From the NCBI GenBank assembly GCA_023411225.1, contig JAEYPA010000001.1, forward strand, positions 1 through 12,214: a stretch of DNA of 12,214 nt, read 5' to 3'. This document shows, in pieces, positions 1 through 6,331 of this stretch. The stretch comes from Bacillota bacterium (GTDB lineage: Bacteria > Bacillota > Clostridia > Lachnospirales > Lachnospiraceae). Every line of letters starts with the position of its first letter. The first letter of the stretch is position 1. Position numbers and translations under genes: made by a program. Below the pieces are notes generated by a model that had not been told where the DNA came from, ran no database searches, and was given only the letters and a program-made list of their open reading frames with translations.

Positions 1-1
1 T

Positions 2-262
2 ATCAGTGCTGTTCCAGTCATAAAGCAAAAGAGCCATTTACCAATTATTGTGGATCCTAGTCATGCTACCGGTGTAAGACAATATGTCAACCCACTGGCA
101 AAGGCGGCATTGGCTGCTGGAGCTGATGGCTTAATGATAGAGACACATCCGAATCCAAAGACAGCTCTCTCTGATGGGCCACAATCTTTAACTTTTGAAC
201 AGTTTGATCAGTTATGCCAAGAATTAAGACCACTTGTCCCTCTATTTAATCGTAAATTTTAG
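2..262 (+). CDS. aroF: 3-deoxy-7-phosphoheptulonate (DAHP) synthase, C-terminal part
   Basis: This is the last 86 codons of a gene that begins left of the window. The product condenses phosphoenolpyruvate and erythrose 4-phosphate, the first step of the shikimate pathway. The visible part carries the end of the TIM barrel typical of type I-beta (Bacillus AroA-like) enzymes: IIVDPSHATG with the metal-ligand histidine, then AALAAGADGLMIETHPNP, then ALSDGPQSL with the metal-ligand aspartate. The frame is open to the left edge and stops with TAG at 260-262. The ribosome site of tyrA overlaps this stop, so the two genes are co-transcribed and probably translationally coupled. The symbol could equally be aroG or aroA in other nomenclatures. 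Any N-terminal chorismate-mutase-like or ACT regulatory domain would lie outside the window and cannot be judged. Confidence 0.93.
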   Translation: MSAVPVIKQKSHLPIIVDPSHATGVRQYVNPLAKAALAAGADGLMIETHPNPKTALSDGPQSLTFEQFDQLCQELRPLVPLFNRKF

Positions 263-271
263 GAGGCTACT

Positions 272-1378
272 ATGAATGATACACTTGTTGGTTTTATAGG
301 CTTTGGATTAATAGGAGGCTCCATCGCACAAGCACTTAAAAAAAGTAGACCTATGATAACTCTTATGGCCTATAATCACTATATTACAACCCCTCATGAA
401 GGATTAGAAAAAGCCAAACAGGATGAAATAATCGATGTAATCAGCACTGATCTAGAAAAGGATTATTCTGCTTGTGACATTATTTTTCTCTGTGCTCCTG
501 TCCTAGATAATATTAACTACTTAAAAATACTTAAGAGCATTATAAAACCTTCCTGCATCCTTACTGATGTAGGAAGTGTGAAAGGAAACATTCATAAAGC
601 CATTAATGAATTAGGGTTATCCTCTCATTTCGTAGGGGGACATCCTATGACGGGTTCTGAAAAAACAGGATATTCTTATTCCAATGCCAAGTTATTGGAA
701 AATGCCTTTTATATGTTGACAAAAACAAAGGATACTCCTTTAAAAAGTTATCAGATCATGGAAGAATTGGTCACCTCTCTTGGAGCTATCCCAATTCCAG
801 TGGATGCCGAATATCACGATGATGTGGTAGCGGCCATCAGTCATGTTCCGCATATTATAGCAGCTAGTCTTGTACATATGGTTAAGGAATCTGACGATGA
901 CCAGGAAATGATGCGACAAGTGGCGGCTGGAGGTTTCAAAGATATTACAAGAATCGCCTCCTCTTCTTCTATAATGTGGCAGAACATCTGTTTAACCAAT
1001 ACAGACAGCATTCTTCATTTTTTGCGTACTTTTATTAACCAGTTAAATCGTGTAGCTGTATCTATTGCAGGCAAAGAGGAAGAAAAGCTTCTTCAGTTCT
1101 TTTCTGATGCTAAAGAGTATAGAGACAGCATTCCCAACAAAGTCATTGGCTTAATTAATCGTGTGTATGAAATATACTTGGATATTACTGATGAAGCCGG
1201 TGCCATTGCCTCTGTCGCTACTCTATTAGCCAAACACGACATAAGCATTAAGAATATTGGCATTCTTCATAACAGAGAATATCAAGAGGGTGCTTTAAGA
1301 ATTGAGCTATACACAGAGGAAGCAAGAGTAAAAGCAATAGAAATCTTGACCCAGTATCAATATACTATTTATCAATAA
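272..1378 (+). CDS. tyrA: Prephenate dehydrogenase with C-terminal ACT domain
   Basis: A cytosolic enzyme that oxidatively decarboxylates prephenate to 4-hydroxyphenylpyruvate, committing chorismate to tyrosine. The 368 residues are normal for the Firmicute form. The N-terminal Rossmann fold shows the dinucleotide loop GFGLIGG at residues 10-16. TDVGSVKG lies at 98-105, the catalytic segment HPMTGSEKTG at 124-133, and the conserved SHVPH at 190-194. The C-terminal ~70 residues, from about 299, form an ACT domain (opening YEIYLDIT, then DEAGAIASVATLLAKHDISI), which in this family usually mediates tyrosine feedback. An AGGAGG ribosome site at 261-266 lies 5 bases before the ATG and overlaps the aroF stop. 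It sits between aroF and aroA, all on the plus strand. Family assignment is secure; NAD versus NADP preference is not judged. Confidence 0.96.
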   Translation: MNDTLVGFIGFGLIGGSIAQALKKSRPMITLMAYNHYITTPHEGLEKAKQDEIIDVISTDLEKDYSACDIIFLCAPVLDNINYLKILKSIIKPSCILTDVGSVKGNIHKAINELGLSSHFVGGHPMTGSEKTGYSYSNAKLLENAFYMLTKTKDTPLKSYQIMEELVTSLGAIPIPVDAEYHDDVVAAISHVPHIIAASLVHMVKESDDDQEMMRQVAAGGFKDITRIASSSSIMWQNICLTNTDSILHFLRTFINQLNRVAVSIAGKEEEKLLQFFSDAKEYRDSIPNKVIGLINRVYEIYLDITDEAGAIASVATLLAKHDISIKNIGILHNREYQEGALRIELYTEEARVKAIEILTQYQYTIYQ

Positions 1379-1397
1379 AGACGGAAAGGTACAAGTT

Positions 1398-2672
1398 ATG
1401 AAATTACAACGCTGTAAACAATTAAATGGTGAACTAAATATCCCAGGTGATAAATCCATTAGTCATAGAGCAATTATGCTTGGTGCCATTTCGGAAGGTA
1501 CTACTGTTGTGACTAATTTTTTACAAGGTGCCGATTGTCTGTCTAGTATGCAATGCTTCCGCCAAATGGGCATAGAGATTGACAACAATAAGGATGCTGT
1601 AAAAGTTCATGGTAAGGGTTTACATGGACTTAATGAGCCACTGGGCTTGTTAGACGTAGGCAATAGTGGCACTACTCTTCGCTTAATGTCAGGCATACTT
1701 GCCAGCGCTTCCTTTACTTCAAAAGTTACAGGAGATGCTTCTATTAGAAAGCGTCCTATGGGACGTGTTATCACTCCGCTTTCTTTGATGGGAGCAAGCA
1801 TTACAAGTGATTTAGGAAATAACTGTGCACCATTGACTATCGTGGGGAAATCTTTATCTGGTATTCAATATAATTCTCCTATTGCATCAGCCCAAGTTAA
1901 ATCCGCTATTTTGTTAGCAGGTTTATACGCAAATGGTGAAACCTGTGTTACGGAACCTTATGTCTCCCGTAATCACAGTGAACTAATGCTACACTATTTT
2001 GGAGCTGAAGTTTCTACACAAGGTACTTCTGCTACTATAAAACCACCCAAACAACTATTTGCCAGAGAGATTCAGGTGCCAGGGGATATCTCCTCTGCCG
2101 CATATTTTATCGGGGCTGGACTGATTACTCCTAACTCACAGATACTTGTGAAACAGGTAGGCGTTAATCCTACTAGAGATGGATTAATTAAAGTTATACA
2201 GGCTATGGGGGGTAAATTAACCTTACTAAATGAAAGAATGCAGGGGTTAGAGCCTGTTGCAGATATATTGGTAGAATCCAGTGATTTGACAGCTACTACA
2301 GTTGAGGGAGCTATGATTCCTACTCTGATTGACGAGATTCCTCTTGTTGCTGTACTTGCATGCTTTGCCAAAGGTACCACTATCATTAAAGATGCTGCTG
2401 AACTAAAAGTAAAAGAATCGAATCGTATTGATACTGTAGTAAATAATCTAAAAAATATGGGGGCTGACATAGAAGCTACCGAAGACGGCATGATTATTCA
2501 CGGTGGGAATCCACTTCACGGTGCCAAGATTGATTCTAAATCGGATCATAGAATCGCTATGTCCTTTGCTATTGCCGGTTTGAATGCTGATGGAGAGACG
2601 ATCATTAATGACAGCCAGTGTATTAATATCTCCTATCCAAGCTTCTTTAAAGACCTGCAAGTATTAATGTAA
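1398..2672 (+). CDS. aroA: 5-enolpyruvylshikimate-3-phosphate (EPSP) synthase
   Basis: Transfers the enolpyruvyl group of PEP to shikimate 3-phosphate, the sixth shikimate step; soluble enzyme of 424 residues, normal length. Substrate-binding motifs are in order: GDKSISHR at 17-24, the PEP-site GNSGTTLR at 88-95, RPMGR at 119-123, ASAQVKSAILLAGL near 165, DEIPLVAV with the catalytic aspartate near 313, VKESNRI, and SDHRIAMSF near the C-terminus. The wording RPMGRV, SAQVKSA and KESNR resembles the class II (Bacillus/CP4) branch. The position corresponding to CP4 Ala100 is Gly91, the ordinary residue, so intrinsic glyphosate insensitivity is not predicted from that site. AAGG at 1386-1389 serves as ribosome site, 19 bases after tyrA. 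It stops only 4 bases before the end of the convergent acetyltransferase gene. Confidence 0.97.
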   Translation: MKLQRCKQLNGELNIPGDKSISHRAIMLGAISEGTTVVTNFLQGADCLSSMQCFRQMGIEIDNNKDAVKVHGKGLHGLNEPLGLLDVGNSGTTLRLMSGILASASFTSKVTGDASIRKRPMGRVITPLSLMGASITSDLGNNCAPLTIVGKSLSGIQYNSPIASAQVKSAILLAGLYANGETCVTEPYVSRNHSELMLHYFGAEVSTQGTSATIKPPKQLFAREIQVPGDISSAAYFIGAGLITPNSQILVKQVGVNPTRDGLIKVIQAMGGKLTLLNERMQGLEPVADILVESSDLTATTVEGAMIPTLIDEIPLVAVLACFAKGTTIIKDAAELKVKESNRIDTVVNNLKNMGADIEATEDGMIIHGGNPLHGAKIDSKSDHRIAMSFAIAGLNADGETIINDSQCINISYPSFFKDLQVLM

Positions 2673-2676
2673 TGAC

Positions 2677-3501
2677 TTAGTCTATTCTTATCTGATAGAA
2701 AGGATAATCTGTGCTTCTATCAAATCCTATACACCTGGCAGTGGCTGCAGATCCCAGATTGGTTGAATCACATCCCCAATCTGGAAGCAGTCCCTGTTCC
2801 AGCACGTACTCTGCCATTTTATGGGCTACTAGAGACGCCATTCCCATATTACGATATTCCGGCTGTGTTTCAATCCCAATATCAATCTTTCCATCACCAA
2901 TCCCTGATGAAAATGCCGTACTTACTATGCAATGATGGTTATTATCATAGATTCCATAGCCTCTTCCATATGTAAGAAAATCATCCATGTTTCTCCACGA
3001 AAAACTAGGAATTATTCTTCCTTTGATATCAGATAAATGTTCTTTTTGAATTACAAAATACGAAAATCCTTCAGGAAGTTCATGGGCAAACTCTTTATAT
3101 CGCTCCAGATTAAATCGAAAGGAACATCTTATTTGCTTTGTAATTTGGGGATATTCCACGCATAACAAATCTAATTTTTCAATCCAATGACTTTCCTTAT
3201 TCGACACAATCATACGTATGTTTCTCTGGTTTTTCTCAAATACTCCACGTACCATTTGCTTAAGACTCTCTATAAACTCCTGATCGTTTGTCTCTCCCGA
3301 TACATAACTTAATCCACAATAATGCCATATTATGATAGCCTGTGGCTCATAAATGTCATCGATAAAGATACGTCCTTCCTGTATCCCACTTATAATAGAT
3401 GCAGGATAAGGGGTTCCACAAGTGATCCCCTTCAATAAAGCAATAACCTTATGTCTCAATTGTTTATTACCAATTAAGTCTTCTTTCCCTAATTCTCTCA
3501 T
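2677..3501 (-). CDS. GNAT family N-acetyltransferase (PF12746, ZmaR-like)
   Basis: A soluble acetyltransferase of about 274 residues; substrate unknown. The C-terminal third carries the acetyl-CoA motif of the GNAT fold: a beta strand KIDIGIETQ, then the pyrophosphate loop PEYRNMGMAS (R-x2-G-x-A form), then a helix, and a terminal segment LPDWGCDSTNLGSAATARCIGF. The wording LPDW-x-C-x4-N and the length match the PF12746 family of Firmicute acetyltransferases that includes ZmaR self-resistance proteins. Most members have no known substrate. I place the start at 3501 because GGAG at 3509-3512 is 7 bases upstream. The longer frame, from 3519, has no ribosome site and would leave almost no leader after the predicted transcription start near 3524. 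It is divergent from the MocR regulator, which is a plausible controller. Confidence 0.82.
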   Translation of the reverse strand: MRELGKEDLIGNKQLRHKVIALLKGITCGTPYPASIISGIQEGRIFIDDIYEPQAIIIWHYCGLSYVSGETNDQEFIESLKQMVRGVFEKNQRNIRMIVSNKESHWIEKLDLLCVEYPQITKQIRCSFRFNLERYKEFAHELPEGFSYFVIQKEHLSDIKGRIIPSFSWRNMDDFLTYGRGYGIYDNNHHCIVSTAFSSGIGDGKIDIGIETQPEYRNMGMASLVAHKMAEYVLEQGLLPDWGCDSTNLGSAATARCIGFDRSTDYPFYQIRID

Positions 3502-3530
3502 ACAATTTCTCCATTTCATTGTTTTTTCTT

Positions 3531-3560
3531 ATTGTATATTCATATTAAAACGGGTACAAT
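3531..3560. promoter_or_regulatory. Superimposed divergent promoters for the GNAT gene and the MocR gene
   Basis: An inverted pair, ATTGTA (3531-3536) and TACAAT (3555-3560), reads as two face-to-face sigma-A promoters. On the minus strand, -35 TTGTAC (3554-3559) and -10 TACAAT (3531-3536) are 17 bases apart and point into the acetyltransferase. On the plus strand, -35 TTGTAT (3532-3537) and -10 TACAAT (3555-3560) are also 17 bases apart and point into the regulator. Each -10 thus coincides with the -35 of the other, so the two should be mutually exclusive. The -35 boxes are weak (3 of 6), which fits a regulated promoter. An alternative plus-strand -10 is GATAAT at 3564-3569. Confidence 0.5.
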
Positions 3561-3591
3561 TACGATAATATCAAACTGTACCCATACAATT
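3552..3591. promoter_or_regulatory. Candidate MocR operator: inverted and direct repeats
   Basis: GGGTACA at 3552-3558 and TGTACCC at 3577-3583 form a perfect 7-bp inverted repeat with an 18-base gap. TACAATT occurs at 3555-3561 and again at 3585-3591, a direct repeat 30 bp apart, near three helical turns. Known MocR regulators such as GabR and PdxR bind paired repeats close to divergent promoters, so this placement over and just downstream of the promoters fits an autoregulatory operator. Binding is inferred only from position and symmetry. Confidence 0.45.
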
Positions 3592-3620
3592 GTTCTACTC
3601 TTTTATAAGGATAAGAAAAA

Positions 3621-4967
3621 ATGACTAAATATGAAGAAATCCTAAATTATATCTCAACTAAATATATAACGAATGAGGCTTATCAGTCCAGAAAGCTTCC
3701 CTCTATTAGGCAATTATCAACAACATTACATTGTAGCCATAATAGTGTTATCCGTGCCTATAGCGAATTAGAACAGCAACATATTATTTTTTCCATTCCC
3801 CAAAGCGGCTTTTATATATTGCATGAACCTAACTCCTTTGTAGAAAAAAACAATATGATTAATTTAGTTAAATCCAATCCGGATGCCTCTGTTCTTCCCT
3901 ATCGTGAATTTGAGCATTGTATTAATCTTGCCGTCGACACATATAAAGAGGCACTTTTTCTATATCCAAAAGCCAAAGGCTTTCCTCCTCTTTGTAAGAC
4001 TTTAAAGGCTCTGTTGCTTAACCGCCAAGTGTATGTAGAAGAAAACCAAATATGTATTACAAATGGTGTTCAGCAGGCAATCAGTTTACTTTTTTCTTTG
4101 AAGCCTGACGTAACCAAAGATACCCTGATATTAGAGACACCAGGGTACCCATTGGCCAAAGAACTTGCTATTAAGAATAATTGGAAAATTGAGTTTGTTT
4201 CACGGAATTATAAGGGAATTGATTTAAAAGCACTTCAAACCTATTTTGCGACAGGACACGTTCAATACTTTTATCTAATGCCAAGATTTCATAATCCGAC
4301 AGGTTCCAGTTTATCAGACCGGCAAAAGAAAAGAATAATAGAATTAGCACAAAAATATGATGTATACCTTATAGAAGATGATTATCTTGCAGAATTAGAC
4401 CCAATACATAATCGTTTACCTTTACATTACTACGATACAAACAACAAAGTAATCTATCTTACCGGTTTTTCCAAAAGCTTTATGCCTGGGTTAAGAATTG
4501 GGGCCTCTTGTATTCCTCCTATGCTACTAGATCAATTTATATACAGTCGATATATAGAGGATATAGGAACCTCCACCTTTTTGCAAGGAGCTTTAAATCT
4601 CTACATTCAGAATGGTATGTATCAACGGCATTGTAAAAAAATAGTAAATGTATATCGAAAGAAAATGCAAATTTGTCAAACATATTACACAAAATATAAA
4701 GATAAAATAAGCGCAACCCTAATCGTACCTGAATCAGGATACTATTTATTGATTACGCTTCCTTGCTCTAATTTTAGTTCTAGCCACCAAGTAGACTATC
4801 TAGTTGAAAATCTTAAAAAAAAGGGAATCTTAGTCTCTTCCGGTGACAGATATTTCTTTGAAAATATTAAGGTACCTTCCATTTGTCTAAGTATATCAAA
4901 CTGTACTATAGATCAGTTAAAAGAAGCTCTTACCATTATTTTTGAGGAATTATGTCAATATAACTGA
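3621..4967 (+). CDS. MocR-type transcriptional regulator (GntR winged helix + PLP aminotransferase fold)
   Basis: A 448-residue DNA-binding regulator. Residues 1-70 form a GntR-like winged helix: RKLPSIRQLSTTLHCSHNSV at about 24-43 is the recognition region, followed by AYSELEQQHII and a wing. Residues ~85-445 form a fold-type I aminotransferase domain with cofactor residues in place: HNPTG at 224-228, IEDDY at 251-255 (the aspartate that pairs with the pyridine nitrogen), and FSKSFMPGLRIG at 283-294 with Lys285 as the expected Schiff-base lysine and Arg292 nearby. The domain should therefore bind PLP, acting as a sensor more likely than as an enzyme. AAGGA at 3607-3611 is the ribosome site. 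The divergent GNAT gene and the repeats between them suggest control of both genes. The effector is unknown. An actual aminotransferase role cannot be excluded, but the N-terminal DNA-binding domain argues for regulation. Confidence 0.9.
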   Translation: MTKYEEILNYISTKYITNEAYQSRKLPSIRQLSTTLHCSHNSVIRAYSELEQQHIIFSIPQSGFYILHEPNSFVEKNNMINLVKSNPDASVLPYREFEHCINLAVDTYKEALFLYPKAKGFPPLCKTLKALLLNRQVYVEENQICITNGVQQAISLLFSLKPDVTKDTLILETPGYPLAKELAIKNNWKIEFVSRNYKGIDLKALQTYFATGHVQYFYLMPRFHNPTGSSLSDRQKKRIIELAQKYDVYLIEDDYLAELDPIHNRLPLHYYDTNNKVIYLTGFSKSFMPGLRIGASCIPPMLLDQFIYSRYIEDIGTSTFLQGALNLYIQNGMYQRHCKKIVNVYRKKMQICQTYYTKYKDKISATLIVPESGYYLLITLPCSNFSSSHQVDYLVENLKKKGILVSSGDRYFFENIKVPSICLSISNCTIDQLKEALTIIFEELCQYN

Positions 4968-4995
4968 GACTGATTGTTCGCTGCTATCAGTTCAG
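4964..4995. terminator. Possible bidirectional terminator hairpin between convergent genes
   Basis: ACTGAT at 4969-4974 pairs with ATCAGT at 4986-4991 around an 11-base loop. Imperfect pairing of CTGA with TCAG extends the stem outward. It sits right after the MocR stop and 14 bases beyond the ferredoxin-like stop, so it could end both transcripts. The nearest plus-strand T-run (from about 5005) starts well past the stem, and none follows it closely on the minus strand, so the call is weak. Confidence 0.3.
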
Positions 4996-5008
4996 CCAAA
5001 GACACTTT

Positions 5009-5233
5009 TTAATTTCTATAACGTATCAGACTTTTTTCATTACTCATTCTAATGACGTTTAATGGGCAGTTATGAATGCATGAAAGGCAACTTAGACAAT
5101 CTGTTCCAAATACCGGTCTTCCATTTTCTATTTGAATGTTGCAGGTGGGGCAGATTCTTGCACACGTACCACATCTTAGAAAATTCACTTCACTATACAG
5201 TTGCTCATGAATTCTATTCTTTTTTTGGTTCAT
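5009..5233 (-). CDS. Small 4Fe-4S ferredoxin-like protein (EFR1-type C-terminal domain)
   Basis: A 74-residue cysteine-rich protein, probably an electron carrier or iron-sulfur module. The second binding motif is complete: C46-x2-C49-x2-C52-x3-C56-P. The first reads F18-x2-C21-x2-C24-x3-C28-P, so the expected first cysteine is phenylalanine (codon TTT, one base from TGT), while an extra cysteine, C31, follows. The layout and the wording CPTCNIQIENGRPVFGTDCLSC resemble the ferredoxin end of EFR1-family flavodoxin-ferredoxin proteins. Those are about 260 residues long, so this may be a stand-alone domain or a remnant. The ATG lies inside the end of the lipid-kinase gene (20-base overlap), with a weak GGTG ribosome site 8 bases upstream, which suggests translational coupling. 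A TGA in this frame, two codons before the ATG, rules out an upstream start. Confidence 0.62.
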   Translation of the reverse strand: MNQKKNRIHEQLYSEVNFLRCGTCARICPTCNIQIENGRPVFGTDCLSCLSCIHNCPLNVIRMSNEKSLIRYRN

Positions 5234-6125
5234 TAGGATTCACCAAAAAATTCACAGCATGCTTTAGGTTCACCACATTGGCTTCTCTATAATTACCACC
5301 AAATTCACCATCAACGGTCCAAGGAACTAACTCATCAGAGACAAACCTCACCTTATCTGTATGGAAATTAATTACATGCTTACTTGTCTTGTCTTCATTT
5401 AATAATGCATTAATAATAGATTGTAATTCAAAAGCATTCTTAGGTGGCGTTATTAAGGTCACTTCAAACAACCCATCATTTAAAGAAACATCTTTTCCAT
5501 TAAGGCCTTTAAACCCACCAACTGAGTTGGAGTTACTGACCATCCCATACAGGAATTTGTCATCAATCTCAACATCATCATAAAATACTTTATAGTGATA
5601 AGATTTAAGGGACGTTAATCTTTTAGCTCCTTCTAACAGATATGCTAGTCTACCAAGCATATTCTTTACTGATTGACTAGTAGCATAGGATACATCTGTA
5701 AATGCACCAAAGGCTGCGACATAGATAAAGTTATCTTCATTGATTTGGCCAACATCATATGGGAATAAAGTACCGTTTACTATGGTTTTAGCATCTTCAA
5801 TCATGTTCTTTGGCAGACCAAGACTGGTTGCACAATCGTTGGTTGTTCCTGTTGGGATATAACCTATGGCAGGTCTATTATCTAGGGTTAAAACACCTTT
5901 AACAGTTTCATTTAAAGTACCGTCTCCGCCAGAGCAAACTATTGTATCGTAGGAATCTCCGTATCTTTCAATAATTTCTGTTGCATCATTACGATGTCTG
6001 GTGGAATGTATGGTCACCTCATAATCAGCTCTACAAAAAACCTCAATAATATTTGATAATTTATTACGTATAGTTCCTTTTCCCGCACATGGATTATATA
6101 CAAAAAGTAATTTTCTTCTACTCAT
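5214..6125 (-). CDS. Diacylglycerol/lipid kinase family protein (YegS/BmrU/DagK type)
   Basis: Member of the soluble diacylglycerol kinase family, which phosphorylates a lipid hydroxyl with ATP at the inner face of the membrane. Counted from the upstream ATG at 6146, it shows NPCAGKG at 18-24, the ATP loop SGGDGTLNE at 72-80, PTGTTND at 98-104, NDGLFEV at about 223-229 and WTVDGE at 276-281. The order and the ~303-residue length match the family. I choose the start at 6125 because MSRRKLLFVYNP is the usual N-terminus and GAGG at 6135-6138 lies 9 bases upstream. The alternative in-frame ATGs at 6134, 6140 and 6146 have poorer sites. It has its own promoter (6204-6232) and overlaps the downstream ferredoxin-like gene. 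The exact lipid substrate (diacylglycerol, undecaprenol-like or other) is not determined by these motifs. Confidence 0.88.
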   Translation of the reverse strand: MSRRKLLFVYNPCAGKGTIRNKLSNIIEVFCRADYEVTIHSTRHRNDATEIIERYGDSYDTIVCSGGDGTLNETVKGVLTLDNRPAIGYIPTGTTNDCATSLGLPKNMIEDAKTIVNGTLFPYDVGQINEDNFIYVAAFGAFTDVSYATSQSVKNMLGRLAYLLEGAKRLTSLKSYHYKVFYDDVEIDDKFLYGMVSNSNSVGGFKGLNGKDVSLNDGLFEVTLITPPKNAFELQSIINALLNEDKTSKHVINFHTDKVRFVSDELVPWTVDGEFGGNYREANVVNLKHAVNFLVNPNEPKKE

Positions 6126-6203
6126 TACTCTCATCCTCATTCTCATTGTCTTTTTCTAGTTATAGTTAAAACTATGTATATTACCACTGTTCAATTATGC
6201 ATT

Positions 6204-6232
6204 ATTATACATTACCCTAAAAAGGGTTGCAA
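6204..6232 (-). promoter_or_regulatory. Sigma-A promoter of the lipid kinase / ferredoxin unit
   Basis: On the minus strand, -35 TTGCAA (6227-6232) is followed after exactly 17 bases by a perfect -10 TATAAT (6204-6209). Transcription should start near 6197, giving a leader of about 70 bases. The spacer contains the small palindrome CCCTTTTTAGGG, and the leader contains the 14-base palindrome ATAGTTAAAACTAT at 6162-6175. Either could be a regulator site, but nothing links them to a known factor. Confidence 0.7.
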
Positions 6233-6269
6233 GTCAAAACAAAAGAATACAATCTTCTTCAATATTTAT

Positions 6270-6297
6270 AAAAAGGGCCTCCTTAATAAAGGAAGCC
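6270..6297 (-). terminator. Intrinsic terminator of the argS-DUF815-queA transcript
   Basis: On the minus strand, GGCTTCCTT (6297-6289) pairs with AAGGAGGCC (6284-6276) around a 4-base loop, 9 pairs with one G-U. It is followed at once by CTTTTT. It sits 34 bases after the queA stop and upstream of the lipid-kinase promoter, so it separates the two minus-strand units. Confidence 0.9.
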
Positions 6298-6331
6298 ATG
6301 ATATGAACTTGCTAAAGGGGAGTTTATCCCA

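Noticed and set aside
2072..2491. 139-codon open frame on the minus strand inside aroA
   Set aside because: It is antisense to the strongly conserved EPSP synthase, has no ribosome site or recognisable motif, and its composition mirrors the sense codons.
5214..5233. Programmed -1 frameshift on A AAA AAA at the end of the lipid kinase
   Set aside because: The heptamer is in phase, but a -1 shift leads to an early stop. The ferredoxin frame needs +1 or loss of one base.
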